Shown here: positions 8,110-15,985 of the stretch, one piece after another
How the letters are laid out: the number at the start of each line of letters is the position of its first letter
Position numbering within the stretch: the first letter of the stretch is position 1
From: Bradyrhizobium genosp. SA-3
GTDB taxonomy: Bacteria; Pseudomonadota; Alphaproteobacteria; Rhizobiales; Xanthobacteraceae
Direction: 5' to 3'
Length of the DNA: 54,212 nucleotides
Assembly (NCBI RefSeq): GCF_004212635.1
Contig: NZ_PSRT01000052.1
Span: 1 to 54,212, forward strand
Made by a program: the position numbers and the translations under genes
Notes under the pieces: generated by a model
Told to the model about the DNA's origin: nothing
Seen by the model: the letters and a program-made list of their open reading frames with translations, nothing else
The model's database searches: none

Positions 8110-8146
8110 CGACTCCGATTCCTTCTTTGCGAACGAAATGGAGTCG
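8110..8146. repeat. Hairpin repeat, copy 1
   Basis: CGACTCC and GGAGTCG bracket a centre containing TTCTTTGCGAACGAA. About 15 of the central bases are shared with copy 2 at 8349-8385, and the flanking sequence is weakly similar too. Confidence 0.5.
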
Positions 8147-8348
8147 GATGCAGAACAAGCCGTGGCTTCTGTGTCGATGCGGGACACGTCGGTCACGGCT
8201 GGCTTTCGTAGGCAGTCGTTTGTTGCGAACGCGACTCGCGGCTGCGCCAAGACAAACTGTCGTTGCCGCAGCGATCGACCTCAGGTGATCGGGCGCTCGC
8301 CGCGCGCGTTCACACCACTTGTTAAGAGTTGCTCCGCGCCGATTTCTT

Positions 8349-8385
8349 CGATTCCGATTCGTTCTTCGCGAACGAAAGGGAGTCG
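8349..8385. repeat. Hairpin repeat, copy 2
   Basis: Inner arms TTCGTTC and GAACGAA pair perfectly round a TTCGC loop, and outer CGATTCC and GGAGTCG pair with one G-T wobble, making a long stem. Same layout as copy 1. Confidence 0.5.
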
Positions 8386-8603
8386 AAACTGGAACAAAGG
8401 CGGTCGGGCGCGGCGCGCCGAGGGCCCCGCGCAACGCCTAACGAGACCTTCCGCGAAAGCAGATAACCCTATTCGGTTAGGTTAAAAGCCCAATCGCATT
8501 GCGCTTGCCGCTAGTTGGGATAGGTGTCTGGCAACGACAATCAAGAAGCGATTTTGCAAGAAACGATTTGCAAGAAACGACCTTGCCAAGAAGCATTTTT
8601 ATC

Positions 8604-8801
8604 ATGACGCCATTTTCAGAGCCGTCCTTTCATCAAGGCGATCGCCACACCTACCGGCGCGTCGCCATCGTCGGCACGCTCTTCTGTCTCGCTTTCGTGG
8701 TGATCAGCTTTTCGCTGCGGCCGCAGGCCGAGGACACGCGTGTCGCGGTCAAGGCCGATAGGCTGGTGCGCACGGCAGGGCAGGCGCCACACGCGAACTA
8801 G
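8604..8801 (+). CDS. Small single-pass membrane protein, hypothetical
   Basis: 65 residues from the ATG at 8604 (MTPFSEPSFHQGDRHTYRR), then a membrane helix (VAIVGTLFCLAFVVISFSL) and a periplasmic tail with RPQAEDTRVAVKADRLVRTA. The layout, short cytoplasmic head then helix then basic tail, is one I associate with a conserved Bradyrhizobium family of unknown role. An upstream ATG at 8499 would add 35 residues without membrane or domain character. The stop codon shares CTAG with the stop of the convergent gene. Confidence 0.65.
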   Translation: MTPFSEPSFHQGDRHTYRRVAIVGTLFCLAFVVISFSLRPQAEDTRVAVKADRLVRTAGQAPHAN

Positions 8802-8923
8802 CGCTTCTCGCCGTACATCCGGTCGTTGGCGGACGTATCCCGGAACGTGCCGCCGCGCGTTGCGAGCGCCACGAAACCGGCATAGCCGGACAGGTTGAGC
8901 AGGACTTCGAGCCACGCGGGCAT
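8798..8923 (-). CDS. 41-residue hypothetical protein
   Basis: Reads MPAWLEVLLNLSGYAGFVAL then ATRGGTFRDTSANDRMYGEK. The first 22 residues form a hydrophobic, possibly membrane-associated helix and the tail is polar. It ends convergently with the 8604 gene, the two stops overlapping in CTAG. The tail DTSANDRMYGEKR looks like a conserved motif rather than random translation. No function known. Confidence 0.5.
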   Translation of the reverse strand: MPAWLEVLLNLSGYAGFVALATRGGTFRDTSANDRMYGEKR

Positions 8924-9091
8924 GTCGGGCCTCTTCTGCCTGAAGACGACCTCAACGTGTGCGCGAAAATCTTGTTCCGCGCTCACAAAAAGAAACGTCG
9001 TTCGGAGCCGCGACAAAGGATCGAGGTGCCGGCCGAAAAGGCCGCCAACGCTGGCAACCGCTATGGTCTGCTGCCATCTCCCCCGCAAAAC

Positions 9092-9131
9092 AAAAAAAAC
9101 CCCGCCAGCACCGCGGAGGATGCTGACGAGG
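9092..9131 (-). terminator. Strong rho-independent terminator, minus strand, without an obvious gene
   Basis: On the minus strand CCTCGTCAGCA and TGCTGGCGGGG pair (with one or two mismatches) and are followed by eight T. No minus-strand protein gene lies upstream before the plus-strand gene at 9310, so it may end a small RNA or an antisense transcript. Confidence 0.6.
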
Positions 9132-9309
9132 TCTTCGTGCTGTCGCCTCTACCCGGATGGCGGAGGCTTCCGCACTTGCAATATCAATCCGCGCGGCGAG
9201 CGTTCGTTCCCGCCGGTTCACTGTTTTTATGACTGCCTTCGGTTCCGCGCTACGCGCAACCATCGCAGGCCCTCGCCGTTATCCGCGAGACGCGCGAAGG
9301 AGGATAATC

Positions 9310-9597
9310 ATGAAGAAGACACTGGCAGTTCTGGCCACCGTCGCAGCCGTCGGCGTAACCGCGGTTGCGGCGCCTGCGCCAGCCGAGGCGCGCGGCCGCG
9401 GCATCGGTCCGGGCCTCGCATTCGGCCTTGCCGCCGGCGCGATCACGGCGGGCGCGGTCGCAGCATCGCATCCCTACGGCTATTACGGGCCAGGCTACGG
9501 CTATTATGACGGCCCGGGCTACTATTACGGACCGGGTCCCTATGCCTATTACGGCGGCGGACCGTACTACCGGCACCACCACTGGCGCCACTGGTAG
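9310..9597 (+). CDS. Secreted Gly/Tyr-rich protein
   Basis: 95 residues, start at ATG 9310 behind AAGGAGGATAA. Residues 1-27 are a signal peptide (KKTLAVLATVAAVGVTAVAA, cleaved after AEA). The mature part has a glycine/alanine stretch (GLAFGLAAGAITAGAVAA) resembling a glycine-zipper, then repeated YGYYGPGYGYYDGPG-type units and a His-rich end (YYRHHHWRHW) that could bind metal. Probably an envelope-associated structural protein. A good terminator follows at 9614. Family of low-complexity rhizobial proteins; function unknown. Confidence 0.75.
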   Translation: MKKTLAVLATVAAVGVTAVAAPAPAEARGRGIGPGLAFGLAAGAITAGAVAASHPYGYYGPGYGYYDGPGYYYGPGPYAYYGGGPYYRHHHWRHW

Positions 9598-9613
9598 CGA
9601 CTTAGAAGCGAAA

Positions 9614-9641
9614 AGCCCGGAGCGAGGCTCCGGGCTTTTTT
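9614..9641 (+). terminator. Rho-independent terminator of the Gly/Tyr-rich gene
   Basis: AGCCCGGAGC, a short loop and GCTCCGGGCT are followed by TTTTTT, 16 bases after the stop codon. Confidence 0.85.
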
Positions 9642-9667
9642 CGTTCGTGTGCGCGTGACGTTACGCC

Positions 9668-9832
9668 CTACGGCCAGAGCGAGGGGCGTTCGACCTTGCG
9701 CGCATTCTCGAGCGTCGACACGAAATATTCCTCGCGCTCGCGCTTGAACTTCTCCTGGGTGGCGCGGAAGGCGGCAACACGGGTGGCGATCTCCTCGCGT
9801 TCGCGAGCCTTGCGTTCTTCATCTTCGGTCAT
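9668..9832 (-). CDS. Small charged helical protein, hypothetical
   Basis: 54 residues starting MTEDEERKAREREEIATRVA at 9832, where GAGGGG stands six bases upstream; the ATG at 9838 is too close to that site. Almost entirely charged helix (RATQEKFKREREEYFVSTLE then NARKVERPSLWP), probably a coiled coil. Convergent with the 9310 gene across the terminator. No function recognised. Confidence 0.6.
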   Translation of the reverse strand: MTEDEERKAREREEIATRVAAFRATQEKFKREREEYFVSTLENARKVERPSLWP

Positions 9833-10096
9833 ATCCATCCCCTCTGTTCGCACCTGTTTCCACTGACCTCGAGCACTGCCGCCGCATCGCCCTGCGAGTC
9901 GGATTCGATACATCCATTGGGGCTCCCGAATGGGGCGTCAATGGGGAGGAGGCATTGCAGGATTGTGATATGCGATGGGCGGCAGGAATTGCCGAGTCTG
10001 TTTTCTCCTCGCTCTTTTCGTCACGGTGGATAAGAGCGTCAATAATCTTGCCGCTTGTGTCAATGCAGAGAGCGCAAAACACATCGGGAGCAGCGC

Positions 10097-10858
10097 GTGA
10101 TAGCATCGGATCTCCGCAGCGGCGTTGAACGGCTCGGCGACATGATCGCCGAGGCGAAGCGAATCGTGCCGTTCACCGGCGCCGGCATCTCGACCGAGTG
10201 CGGCATCCCCGACTTCCGCTCGCCGGGCGGAATCTGGACACGCAACCGTCCGATCCCGTTCGATGAGTTCGTGGCGAGCCAGGAGGCGCGTGACGAATCC
10301 TGGCGCCGGCGCTTTGCGATGGAGGAGGTGCTCGCGGCGGCAAAGCCGGGCCGCGGCCACCGCGCTCTGGCTTCGCTCTACCGCGCCGGCAAGGTTCCCG
10401 CCGTCATCACCCAGAACATCGACAATCTGCACCAGGCCTCGGGGCTGGCCGCCGAGCACGTGATTGAACTTCACGGAAATACCACTTATGCGCGATGTAT
10501 CGGGTGCGGGCAGGCCTATCAGCTCGGCTGGGTGAAGCGCCGTTTCGACGCGGAGGGCACCGCGCCCAATTGCACCATGTGCGACGAGCCGGTGAAGACC
10601 GCCACGATCTCGTTCGGCCAGATGATGCCCGAAGATGAAATGCAGCGCGCAGCTGCGCTGTCGCAGACCTGCGACCTCTTCATCGCGATCGGTTCCTCGC
10701 TGGTGGTGTGGCCGGCGGCGGGCTTTCCGATGATGGCGAAGAACGCCGGCGCACGTCTGGTGATCATCAATCGCGAGCCCACCGAGCAGGACGACATCGC
10801 CGACCTCGTGATCCATCACGACATCGGCGAAACGCTCGGGCCCTTTGCCGGCAATTGA
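10097..10858 (+). CDS. cobB: NAD-dependent protein deacylase, sirtuin (Sir2/CobB family)
   Basis: 253 residues from GTG 10097, with GGGAGC upstream; an ATG-less extension to 10055 has no ribosome site. Rossmann motifs are complete: FTGAGISTECGIPDFRSPGG near residues 26-45, TQNIDNLHQ, the catalytic His in ELHGNT, and GSSLVVWPAAGFP. Two CxxC pairs (CIGC and CTMC) form the structural zinc site. The enzyme removes acyl groups from lysines using NAD, in the cytoplasm, typically controlling acyl-CoA synthetases and other metabolic enzymes. It is a single gene here. Substrate range cannot be told from the sequence. Confidence 0.93.
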   Translation: MIASDLRSGVERLGDMIAEAKRIVPFTGAGISTECGIPDFRSPGGIWTRNRPIPFDEFVASQEARDESWRRRFAMEEVLAAAKPGRGHRALASLYRAGKVPAVITQNIDNLHQASGLAAEHVIELHGNTTYARCIGCGQAYQLGWVKRRFDAEGTAPNCTMCDEPVKTATISFGQMMPEDEMQRAAALSQTCDLFIAIGSSLVVWPAAGFPMMAKNAGARLVIINREPTEQDDIADLVIHHDIGETLGPFAGN

Positions 10859-11056
10859 GGCATCAATTTGATTCGCGGCTGTGCAAGCTGTTCATAGGTT
10901 CCGGCGAATCTCTTTTTTGTCTATGCCTCGCAACCGGGAGTGTTATCTTTTGAGTCGAAAGATTCGCGTCGCGTCGAATTGAGAACATTCTCTTAAGACG
11001 CGTGATTCGAGCACCGCCAAAGTGGCGGGTTGCATGGCAGTGTGGGGTCCGGGGTT

Positions 11057-11686
11057 ATGGGGTCGTCGGACGGATTTGAGTCCAAGAAGGTCGGAGTTCC
11101 CGTGGGCGAGCACGGCAGCGGTCGCGACAGCGCGCTCAGCCCCTTCACCGGACTGGGTGAGGGCAGCGCCAACCTCGTCGAGGTTCACGGCGTCATCAAA
11201 TGGTTCGACGCCTCAAAGGGCTACGGCTTCATCGTGCCCGACAATGGCTGGCCCGACGTGCTCCTGCACGTCACCGTGCTCAGGCGTGACGGCTTCCAGA
11301 CCGCTTACGAGGGCGCCCGCATCGTCGTCGAGTGCATCCAGCGCGCCAAAGGCTATCAGGCATTCCGCGTGGTCTCGATGGACGAATCCACCGCGATCCA
11401 TCCGGCGCAGATGCTGCCGCCGCGCACCCACGTCACGGTCACCCCGACCAGCGGCCTGGAGCGGGCCCAGGTCAAATGGTTCAACCGGCTGCGCGGCTTC
11501 GGCTTCCTGACCTGCGGCGAAGGCACGCCCGACATCTTCGTGCACATGGAGACACTGCGCCGCTTCGGCATGACCGAGCTGCGCCCCGGCCAATATGTGC
11601 TGGTCCGGTTCGGGCCCGGCTCCAAGGGCATGATGGCGGCGGAGATCCATCCCGAGACTGGGTCGCCGGGCTTGCAGTCCCACTAA
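11057..11686 (+). CDS. Tandem cold-shock-domain protein
   Basis: 209 residues if started at ATG 11057; another ATG nine codons upstream is possible. Two cold-shock domains: the first has VIKWFDASKGYGFIVPDNG at about residues 42-60, the second QVKWFNRLRGFGFLTCGEG, each with an RNP1-like aromatic set and RNP2 (VLLHVT, IFVHME). A linker with TAIHPAQMLPPRTH joins them. It should bind single-stranded RNA or DNA as a chaperone. The ~200-base leader before it is long and rather AT-rich, as in thermally regulated csp genes. Ends at a strong terminator. Confidence 0.9.
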   Translation: MGSSDGFESKKVGVPVGEHGSGRDSALSPFTGLGEGSANLVEVHGVIKWFDASKGYGFIVPDNGWPDVLLHVTVLRRDGFQTAYEGARIVVECIQRAKGYQAFRVVSMDESTAIHPAQMLPPRTHVTVTPTSGLERAQVKWFNRLRGFGFLTCGEGTPDIFVHMETLRRFGMTELRPGQYVLVRFGPGSKGMMAAEIHPETGSPGLQSH

Positions 11687-11712
11687 GGCACCCCATTCCC
11701 GCAATCGTGAGC

Positions 11713-11750
11713 AGAGGCGCGCCGGCCAGCCGGCGCGCCTCTGGCTTTTC
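11713..11750 (+). terminator. Rho-independent terminator after the cold-shock gene
   Basis: AGAGGCGCGCCGG and CCGGCGCGCCTCT form a perfect 13-base stem with a four-base loop, followed by GGCTTTT. Confidence 0.8.
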
Positions 11751-11799
11751 CGACAACCGTTGCGTAAGGACTGTTCCAGTCCCACGCCGCGAGTCCCCC

Positions 11800-12285
11800 A
11801 TGAATTCTGATCGAAAGGCCGTCTGGTCCGTTGCGAAGGGCTGGCTTGCCGCCATCCTCGTCGTTGCCGGCATGGCGGCCGCAATCGGATCTGTTCGCGC
11901 CGCGAGCTTCCAGCCGCTCGAGATCGTCACCAGAAACGGCGTGCAGGTGTTCTCGGTCGAGATGGCGACGACCGAGCAGGAGAAGCAGACCGGCCTGATG
12001 TATCGCAAGGAACTGGCCGACGGCAAAGGCATGCTGTTCGACTTCAATCCCGAGCAGGAAGTGTCGATGTGGATGAAGAACACCTACGTCTCGCTCGACA
12101 TGATATTCATCCGCGCCGACGGCCGTATCCTGCGCATCGCCGAAAACACCGAGCCAATGTCGACCAAGATCATCTCGTCCCAGGGACCGGCCCGGGCGGT
12201 GCTGGAGGTGGTGGCGGGAACGGCGCAGAAATACGGCATCCGCCCCGGCGACCGGGTCGCCCACCCGCTGTTCGGCAGCAAATAG
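11800..12285 (+). CDS. DUF192 family exported protein
   Basis: 161 residues from ATG 11800. Residues 17-36 are a signal peptide or anchor (LAAILVVAGMAAAIGSVRAA). The domain has the DUF192 hallmarks: VFSVEMATTEQEKQTGLMYR, GMLFDFNPEQEVSMWMKNTY, LDMIFIRADGRI, and the C-terminal VLEVVAGTAQKYGIRPGDRV. Members are small beta-barrel proteins, usually periplasmic, of unknown biochemical role. It has its own transcription unit, lying after a terminator and before tRNA-Pro. Confidence 0.85.
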   Translation: MNSDRKAVWSVAKGWLAAILVVAGMAAAIGSVRAASFQPLEIVTRNGVQVFSVEMATTEQEKQTGLMYRKELADGKGMLFDFNPEQEVSMWMKNTYVSLDMIFIRADGRILRIAENTEPMSTKIISSQGPARAVLEVVAGTAQKYGIRPGDRVAHPLFGSK

Positions 12286-12359
12286 GCGCCCCCGAACGGC
12301 ACCATTGGCGCCTTGCTGGCGCGCCGGGAAGCGTGTATCGACGGGGCTCGCCGGACATT

Positions 12360-12436
12360 CGGGGTATAGCGCAGCCTGGTAGCGCGGCAGTTTTGGGTAC
12401 TGCAGGTCGTTGGTTCGAATCCAGCTGCCCCGACCA
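12360..12436 (+). tRNA. tRNA-Pro (UGG)
   Basis: A 77-base cloverleaf: acceptor stem CGGGGTA with TGCCCCG, D arm GCGCAGCCTGGTAGCGC, anticodon stem GCAGT/ACTGC round TTTGGGT giving anticodon TGG, T arm GTTCGAATC, discriminator A, and CCA encoded. Its 3' 47 bases are duplicated at 19948-19994, so this gene is the integration target of the element that follows. Confidence 0.95.
12390..12436 (+). repeat. attL: 47-bp direct repeat at the tRNA-Pro 3' end
   Basis: Runs from GTTTTGGGTACTGCAGGTCG through the T arm to CCGACCA and is identical to 19948-19994. This is the classical tRNA 3'-end attachment core used by tyrosine integrases. Confidence 0.9.
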
Positions 12437-12505
12437 ACTAACCCGCTGAAACTGCGGCGACATTTGTTCTCCTTTTCCATGCTGATTGCGCCCGCGCTAA
12501 CCCCG

Positions 12506-12526
12506 GGGAAGCACCGGGGAAGCACG
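12506..12526 (+). promoter_or_regulatory. Paired GGGGAAGCAC sites near attL (candidate integrase arm sites)
   Basis: Two copies of GGGGAAGCAC, at 12506 and 12517, spaced exactly 11 bases. The same pair in the same orientation and spacing recurs at 19812-19832 near attR. Spacing of one helical turn fits binding by an arm domain. Confidence 0.5.
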
Positions 12527-12579
12527 AGCGCAGATTTTAGGCCTTTTGGGCGGCTTTGATAGAGGCCGGCGCCAGCGAT

Positions 12580-12870
12580 TCAGTGCAGCGTGTTCTCCAT
12601 TGCCGCCTTCGCTTCCATCATCCTCAACGCCATTGGCAACGTCACAGCGGCATCGATTTCGACCCGATTGCCCGACAGGGCGCGGAATTGGCCGGCGGCT
12701 TTGCCTTTGAGAGGCGCCAGCATTGCGGCAGCGATTGCCGAGCTGACCTGACACCGGACGAGGGCGTTATTGCCTTCAATAGCCAGGATTAGGTCGGTAC
12801 CGCGGCGAGCGAGCAGGGCGCCGAGATCAGTCGAATGGGTCGAGGTGCGGAGGGCGGTGGAGTTGCGCAT
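12580..12870 (-). CDS. Hypothetical protein in the phage-like element
   Basis: 96 residues from ATG 12870, with AAAGG upstream; an ATG at 12891 is also in frame. The sequence has an N-terminal polar stretch (RNSTALRTSTHSTDLGALLA), a central beta/helix region (LVRCQVSSAIAAAMLAPLKG) and a C-terminal helix (LPMALRMMEAKAAMENTLH). Soluble, no signal peptide. No family recognised. First gene inside attL, facing the tRNA. Confidence 0.5.
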   Translation of the reverse strand: MRNSTALRTSTHSTDLGALLARRGTDLILAIEGNNALVRCQVSSAIAAAMLAPLKGKAAGQFRALSGNRVEIDAAVTLPMALRMMEAKAAMENTLH

Positions 12871-13491
12871 AGTGTTTTGCCTTTCGAGCAAGATGCGAGT
12901 CCAGGGGCGAAATGACCGACACTAGGCGGCCCCGCGCACCTTTGGGCGTGCGCCTTGGACATACGCGCGCGGCCCCTGGACAAGATTTGTGATTGCCGCT
13001 CACCGGATTGGCTCTCGGCTAGTGTCTCGGGCTTTCGACCCGGGACCAGAATGCGGCATGTCGAAAAATCGACAACGAATATTTTGTCTGGAAAAGTCTA
13101 ATGCGTAAAACCAGACAGCTGAGCGCTTGATCGGTTTGCGCATTCTATCGATTTCAGCGCTTTTGTCGGGTTTTCTGATCGCGCATGACCATACAACAAA
13201 TGCGCGCGCGGCGCATGCATGCGCGCACTAAGACTCAAGTCACCGCAATAAGTTAGCGGCAACGACACTGGTGGCGAAGCTGATCAAGAGCGCATTTTAG
13301 GCATCTCGGCGGCGCGTTGGCTCTCGAGACTGACCATGCCCCTTGCCTGTCGATTAGAAAGTGGCGCGGGACTGCGGCCGATACCTGGCCATGCCGGCAT
13401 CCACCCCTAGGGGGGAGGCGCGCGCGATCAGTCCAGAGGCCGCAATGCCGCTCTGCTAAATTTCAGATTCGCCAAAAGTCAGGGGCGACGC
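12871..13491. other. Non-coding stretch in the element with an operator-like palindrome
   Basis: No convincing gene on either strand. At 13059-13074 TGTCGA and TCGACA flank AAAA, a 16-base operator-like palindrome. Near 13199-13228 lies an alternating purine-pyrimidine tract (GCGCGCGCGGCGCATGCATG). CCAGACAG and TTTTGTCTGG-like pieces nearby form further short inverted repeats. This may be the old control region of the element. Confidence 0.4.
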
Positions 13492-14556
13492 TCACCGAGC
13501 GTCATAGGAGGGGTCATCGAAGATGTCGCTCATCTCGATCGGCTCAACGATCTGTTTCTTGAATACTTCGAGCGCGCAAACCTTCAGAACCTTCTTGATG
13601 AGCTTGTACTTCTCCGCATAAAATTTGAGTCCACGAACGGGCCTCGTATTCTTCGGATCGCGTTGTCGCACCACGTCTTCGGTTGCCGCGGCGATATCCT
13701 GCTTCAGACTCTTGAGGCCGCTGGCGAAAGATTCATCTCGGCACGTTTTGGCGTAGTCGTCGGGATCAAGTTCGGTGATCGCACGCGGTGGAGCTCGGGG
13801 CTCATCGGCCGCAACTGGTGCTGACGTTGTTTCTGAAGGAGAGGCCTTCGCTTCCGTTCTGGTCGGCGCGGGTTCGCTTGTGTGAGTGACAGGCTCTTTC
13901 AAACGAGTAGGGTCGATCTTAGCATGCTCCAACTTGAGTGCTGCGTTATCGAGCGCCTTCTTGAATTCGGGTGAGATCTCCGCGACTGCTTCCAAAGCGC
14001 CCTTTGACCCGGCAACTGCGCCGGAGCTCGGTTGTTTTGCCGGCGGAGGAATTTGCGCCGGTGCGGCCGCAACGGTCTTCGGCGGTGCGTCGTCGCATTT
14101 CATCGGCTTGAGCTCGACACCGTTGATCTTGCCGCTGACGCCGCTGCAATCTTTCATCGGCTTGACCGGCTTTAGATTTTGGTTGCCGACCACTGCCCCT
14201 TCATTCGGGCCTGTCTGAGAAGACTTCGCTGTCGCCGCGGGCGCTCTACCGATGCGCACGGCCCGTGCGATGCCGCCGTTGGCCGTAATCGAGCCGTCGG
14301 GCTGGAGCGTGTACACCCACGAGCCCAGGCTGGTCGTGTAGGTCATATAGTTTCCCGAACAGGTCCAGGTGCCCTCAGCTTGACACGCCGCGTGCTCGCT
14401 ACAGATGGCCCTTCCGTCAGCGGTAAGCGTCCCTTTATTTCCTCCGGAATGCCGCCATTCACCTACGAATTTGGAGGCGCAGCTTGCTGGCGGAGCGGCA
14501 AACGCCGGTGTCACAAAAACAGCTGCCGCGAAAGGCAGGCAAAGCAAAAAACGCAT
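13492..14556 (-). CDS. Exported Pro/Ala-rich protein with Cys-containing N-terminal domain, hypothetical
   Basis: 354 residues from ATG 14556 with GGGGGA upstream. Signal peptide MRFLLCLPFAAAVFVTPAFA. The first exported region (ASCASKFVGEWRHSGGNKG, then CSEHAACQAEGTWTCSGNYM and SWVYTLQPDGSIT) looks like a small lipocalin-like beta domain. A second Cys pair appears in MKDCSGVSGKINGVELKPMK. A long Pro/Ala/Thr linker leads to a helical C-terminal domain (DDYAKTCRDESFASGLKSLK to KVLKVCALEVFKKQ). Periplasmic or secreted. It lies in the element but is not a phage family I know; possible cargo gene. Confidence 0.65.
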   Translation of the reverse strand: MRFLLCLPFAAAVFVTPAFAAPPASCASKFVGEWRHSGGNKGTLTADGRAICSEHAACQAEGTWTCSGNYMTYTTSLGSWVYTLQPDGSITANGGIARAVRIGRAPAATAKSSQTGPNEGAVVGNQNLKPVKPMKDCSGVSGKINGVELKPMKCDDAPPKTVAAAPAQIPPPAKQPSSGAVAGSKGALEAVAEISPEFKKALDNAALKLEHAKIDPTRLKEPVTHTSEPAPTRTEAKASPSETTSAPVAADEPRAPPRAITELDPDDYAKTCRDESFASGLKSLKQDIAAATEDVVRQRDPKNTRPVRGLKFYAEKYKLIKKVLKVCALEVFKKQIVEPIEMSDIFDDPSYDAR

Positions 14557-14834
14557 TGAAATCCCCCGAGTCAATACGATCGGACGTTATCGGCAGTCAG
14601 ACGCCCCTTCAAGAACCTCGAATAATTGCCAGCCGTACCTATCCACCAAGAAACTACCCAGTTGGAGCTAACCAAAGCGACTGGCACCCAAATCTGTAGA
14701 CGGCCTGGCAGGAGTATCGCCGTAACTTTTTGCTCACTTCATTCCTCTAAAGTTATCTCACGGACGCAACGCCGCTTCGCCGACGGCACCCACCGCGCAA
14801 TCCCGCGCATTTCCTCTCACCCCGTCGGCGATAG

Positions 14835-15983
14835 ATGTCATCAACGCCCTACGACCGTCAGACGTCCTTTGCACTTTTCAGCGCCGAGAATCCATCAAAG
14901 CCTCATCCGGGAAACACGCTCGACGCCGAGTTCAACGCCGTCAAGCTGGCGATGGACGACACCCAACAGAACCTGGCCCTCATCCAGGACGACGACGGCG
15001 CGCTGAAGCGCGGCTCGGTCGGCCGGGCGCAGTTCGACAGCAGCGTCAGCATCGGTTTCGCCGCACCGTCGCAGTGGGCGAGTGGGGTCCTCTACACCGC
15101 CGAAGTCAACACTGTCTTCCACAACTCGATTTTCTACATCGCGAATACGACCCACACCTCTGGCGTCAGCTTTGACGCCTCGAAGTGGGACGAGATCGCC
15201 GATTTCACCGCCGCGGTCGCGATCACCGACGGCTCGATCACGTCCTCCAAGCTGGCTGACGGCGCAGTCGCCGCGAACAAGTTGGCCGACGGTGTTGTCT
15301 CGAACTCGAAAATTGCAACGGGCGCAGTCACGACCACAAAGATCGCCGACTCGAATGTCACGACGCCGAAAGTGGCTGACGGTGCGATTACGTTGTCGAA
15401 GCTGGAGCCGAGCATCGCCATGCCCGCAGGCCTCGGTCCGCTGCCGTGGTCGGGCGCAACGCTCCCGGCGGGATGGGACTGGGCCGACGGTGGCGTGCTC
15501 CTTTCGGATACGCCGTACCCCGCGCTTCGTGCCCGATATGTCACTGACGGCTTCCCCTTCGGTCAGGACGGCTCCGGCAATCCGAAGAAGCCCGACATGC
15601 GTGGGCGCGTTCCGGCTGGCGTGGACACCATGAACGGTTCTGCCGCGGGGCGGCTCACGGACGCCACGTCGGGCTTTGGTGACGCCCTTGGCGAAACAGG
15701 CGGCTCCCAGTCGGTCATCCTGACGTCCGCGCAGATGCCGTCGCACGCGCACAGCGTCACAGATCCTGGTCACACGCACACCTTCAACAACAACCCGGTC
15801 GTGACGGGCACAAATAGTATCCAGACGACGAGCGGCAATACCTACATTATTCCGGGAAGCCCTCAGACATCGACCATTGTTGCAAACACCACTGGCATTT
15901 CGATTCAATCCACGGGTGGCGGTGGCGCGCACAACAACGTCCAGCCCACGATCGTGCTCAATTACATCATCAAGGCGCACTAA
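14835..15983 (+). CDS. Phage tail fibre protein with tail-collar domain
   Basis: 382 residues. The N-terminal ~110 residues are a shaft attachment region (FSAENPSKPHPGNTLDAEFN). Residues ~125-195 hold six or so 10-12 residue repeats of the type KLADGAVAAN, KLADGVVSNS, KIATGAVTTT, expected to form a trimeric beta-helix. Then comes the collar domain: GPLPWSGATLPAGWDWADGG, PDMRGRVPAGVD, GGSQSVILTSAQMPSHAHSV and the His-rich end DPGHTHTFNN. The C-terminus NVQPTIVLNYIIKAH is the usual collar ending. It would mediate host adsorption in a complete phage. Appears intact; next gene starts 3 bases later. Confidence 0.9.
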   Translation: MSSTPYDRQTSFALFSAENPSKPHPGNTLDAEFNAVKLAMDDTQQNLALIQDDDGALKRGSVGRAQFDSSVSIGFAAPSQWASGVLYTAEVNTVFHNSIFYIANTTHTSGVSFDASKWDEIADFTAAVAITDGSITSSKLADGAVAANKLADGVVSNSKIATGAVTTTKIADSNVTTPKVADGAITLSKLEPSIAMPAGLGPLPWSGATLPAGWDWADGGVLLSDTPYPALRARYVTDGFPFGQDGSGNPKKPDMRGRVPAGVDTMNGSAAGRLTDATSGFGDALGETGGSQSVILTSAQMPSHAHSVTDPGHTHTFNNNPVVTGTNSIQTTSGNTYIIPGSPQTSTIVANTTGISIQSTGGGGAHNNVQPTIVLNYIIKAH

Positions 15984-15985
15984 CG

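Larger units (their letters stand above)
7854..8603. other. Long gap without a convincing gene; contains two related hairpins
   Basis: Open frames here have no good ribosome sites or recognisable protein character. A minus-strand frame beginning at 8076 (MKARAVTLGTRLFGSKIFGG) is the best of them but its second half looks random. The main structure is a pair of imperfect repeats at 8110-8146 and 8349-8385, listed separately. AGATAACCCTATTCGGTTAG with GTTAA ends near 8485; a similar TCGGTTAGGTTAA occurs near 21010. Confidence 0.5.

Noticed and set aside
15200..15420. A CRISPR-like or DNA-level tandem repeat in the tail fibre gene
   Set aside because: The periodicity is at protein level (10-12 residue degenerate units of a trimeric fibre); the DNA repeats are imperfect with no spacers.
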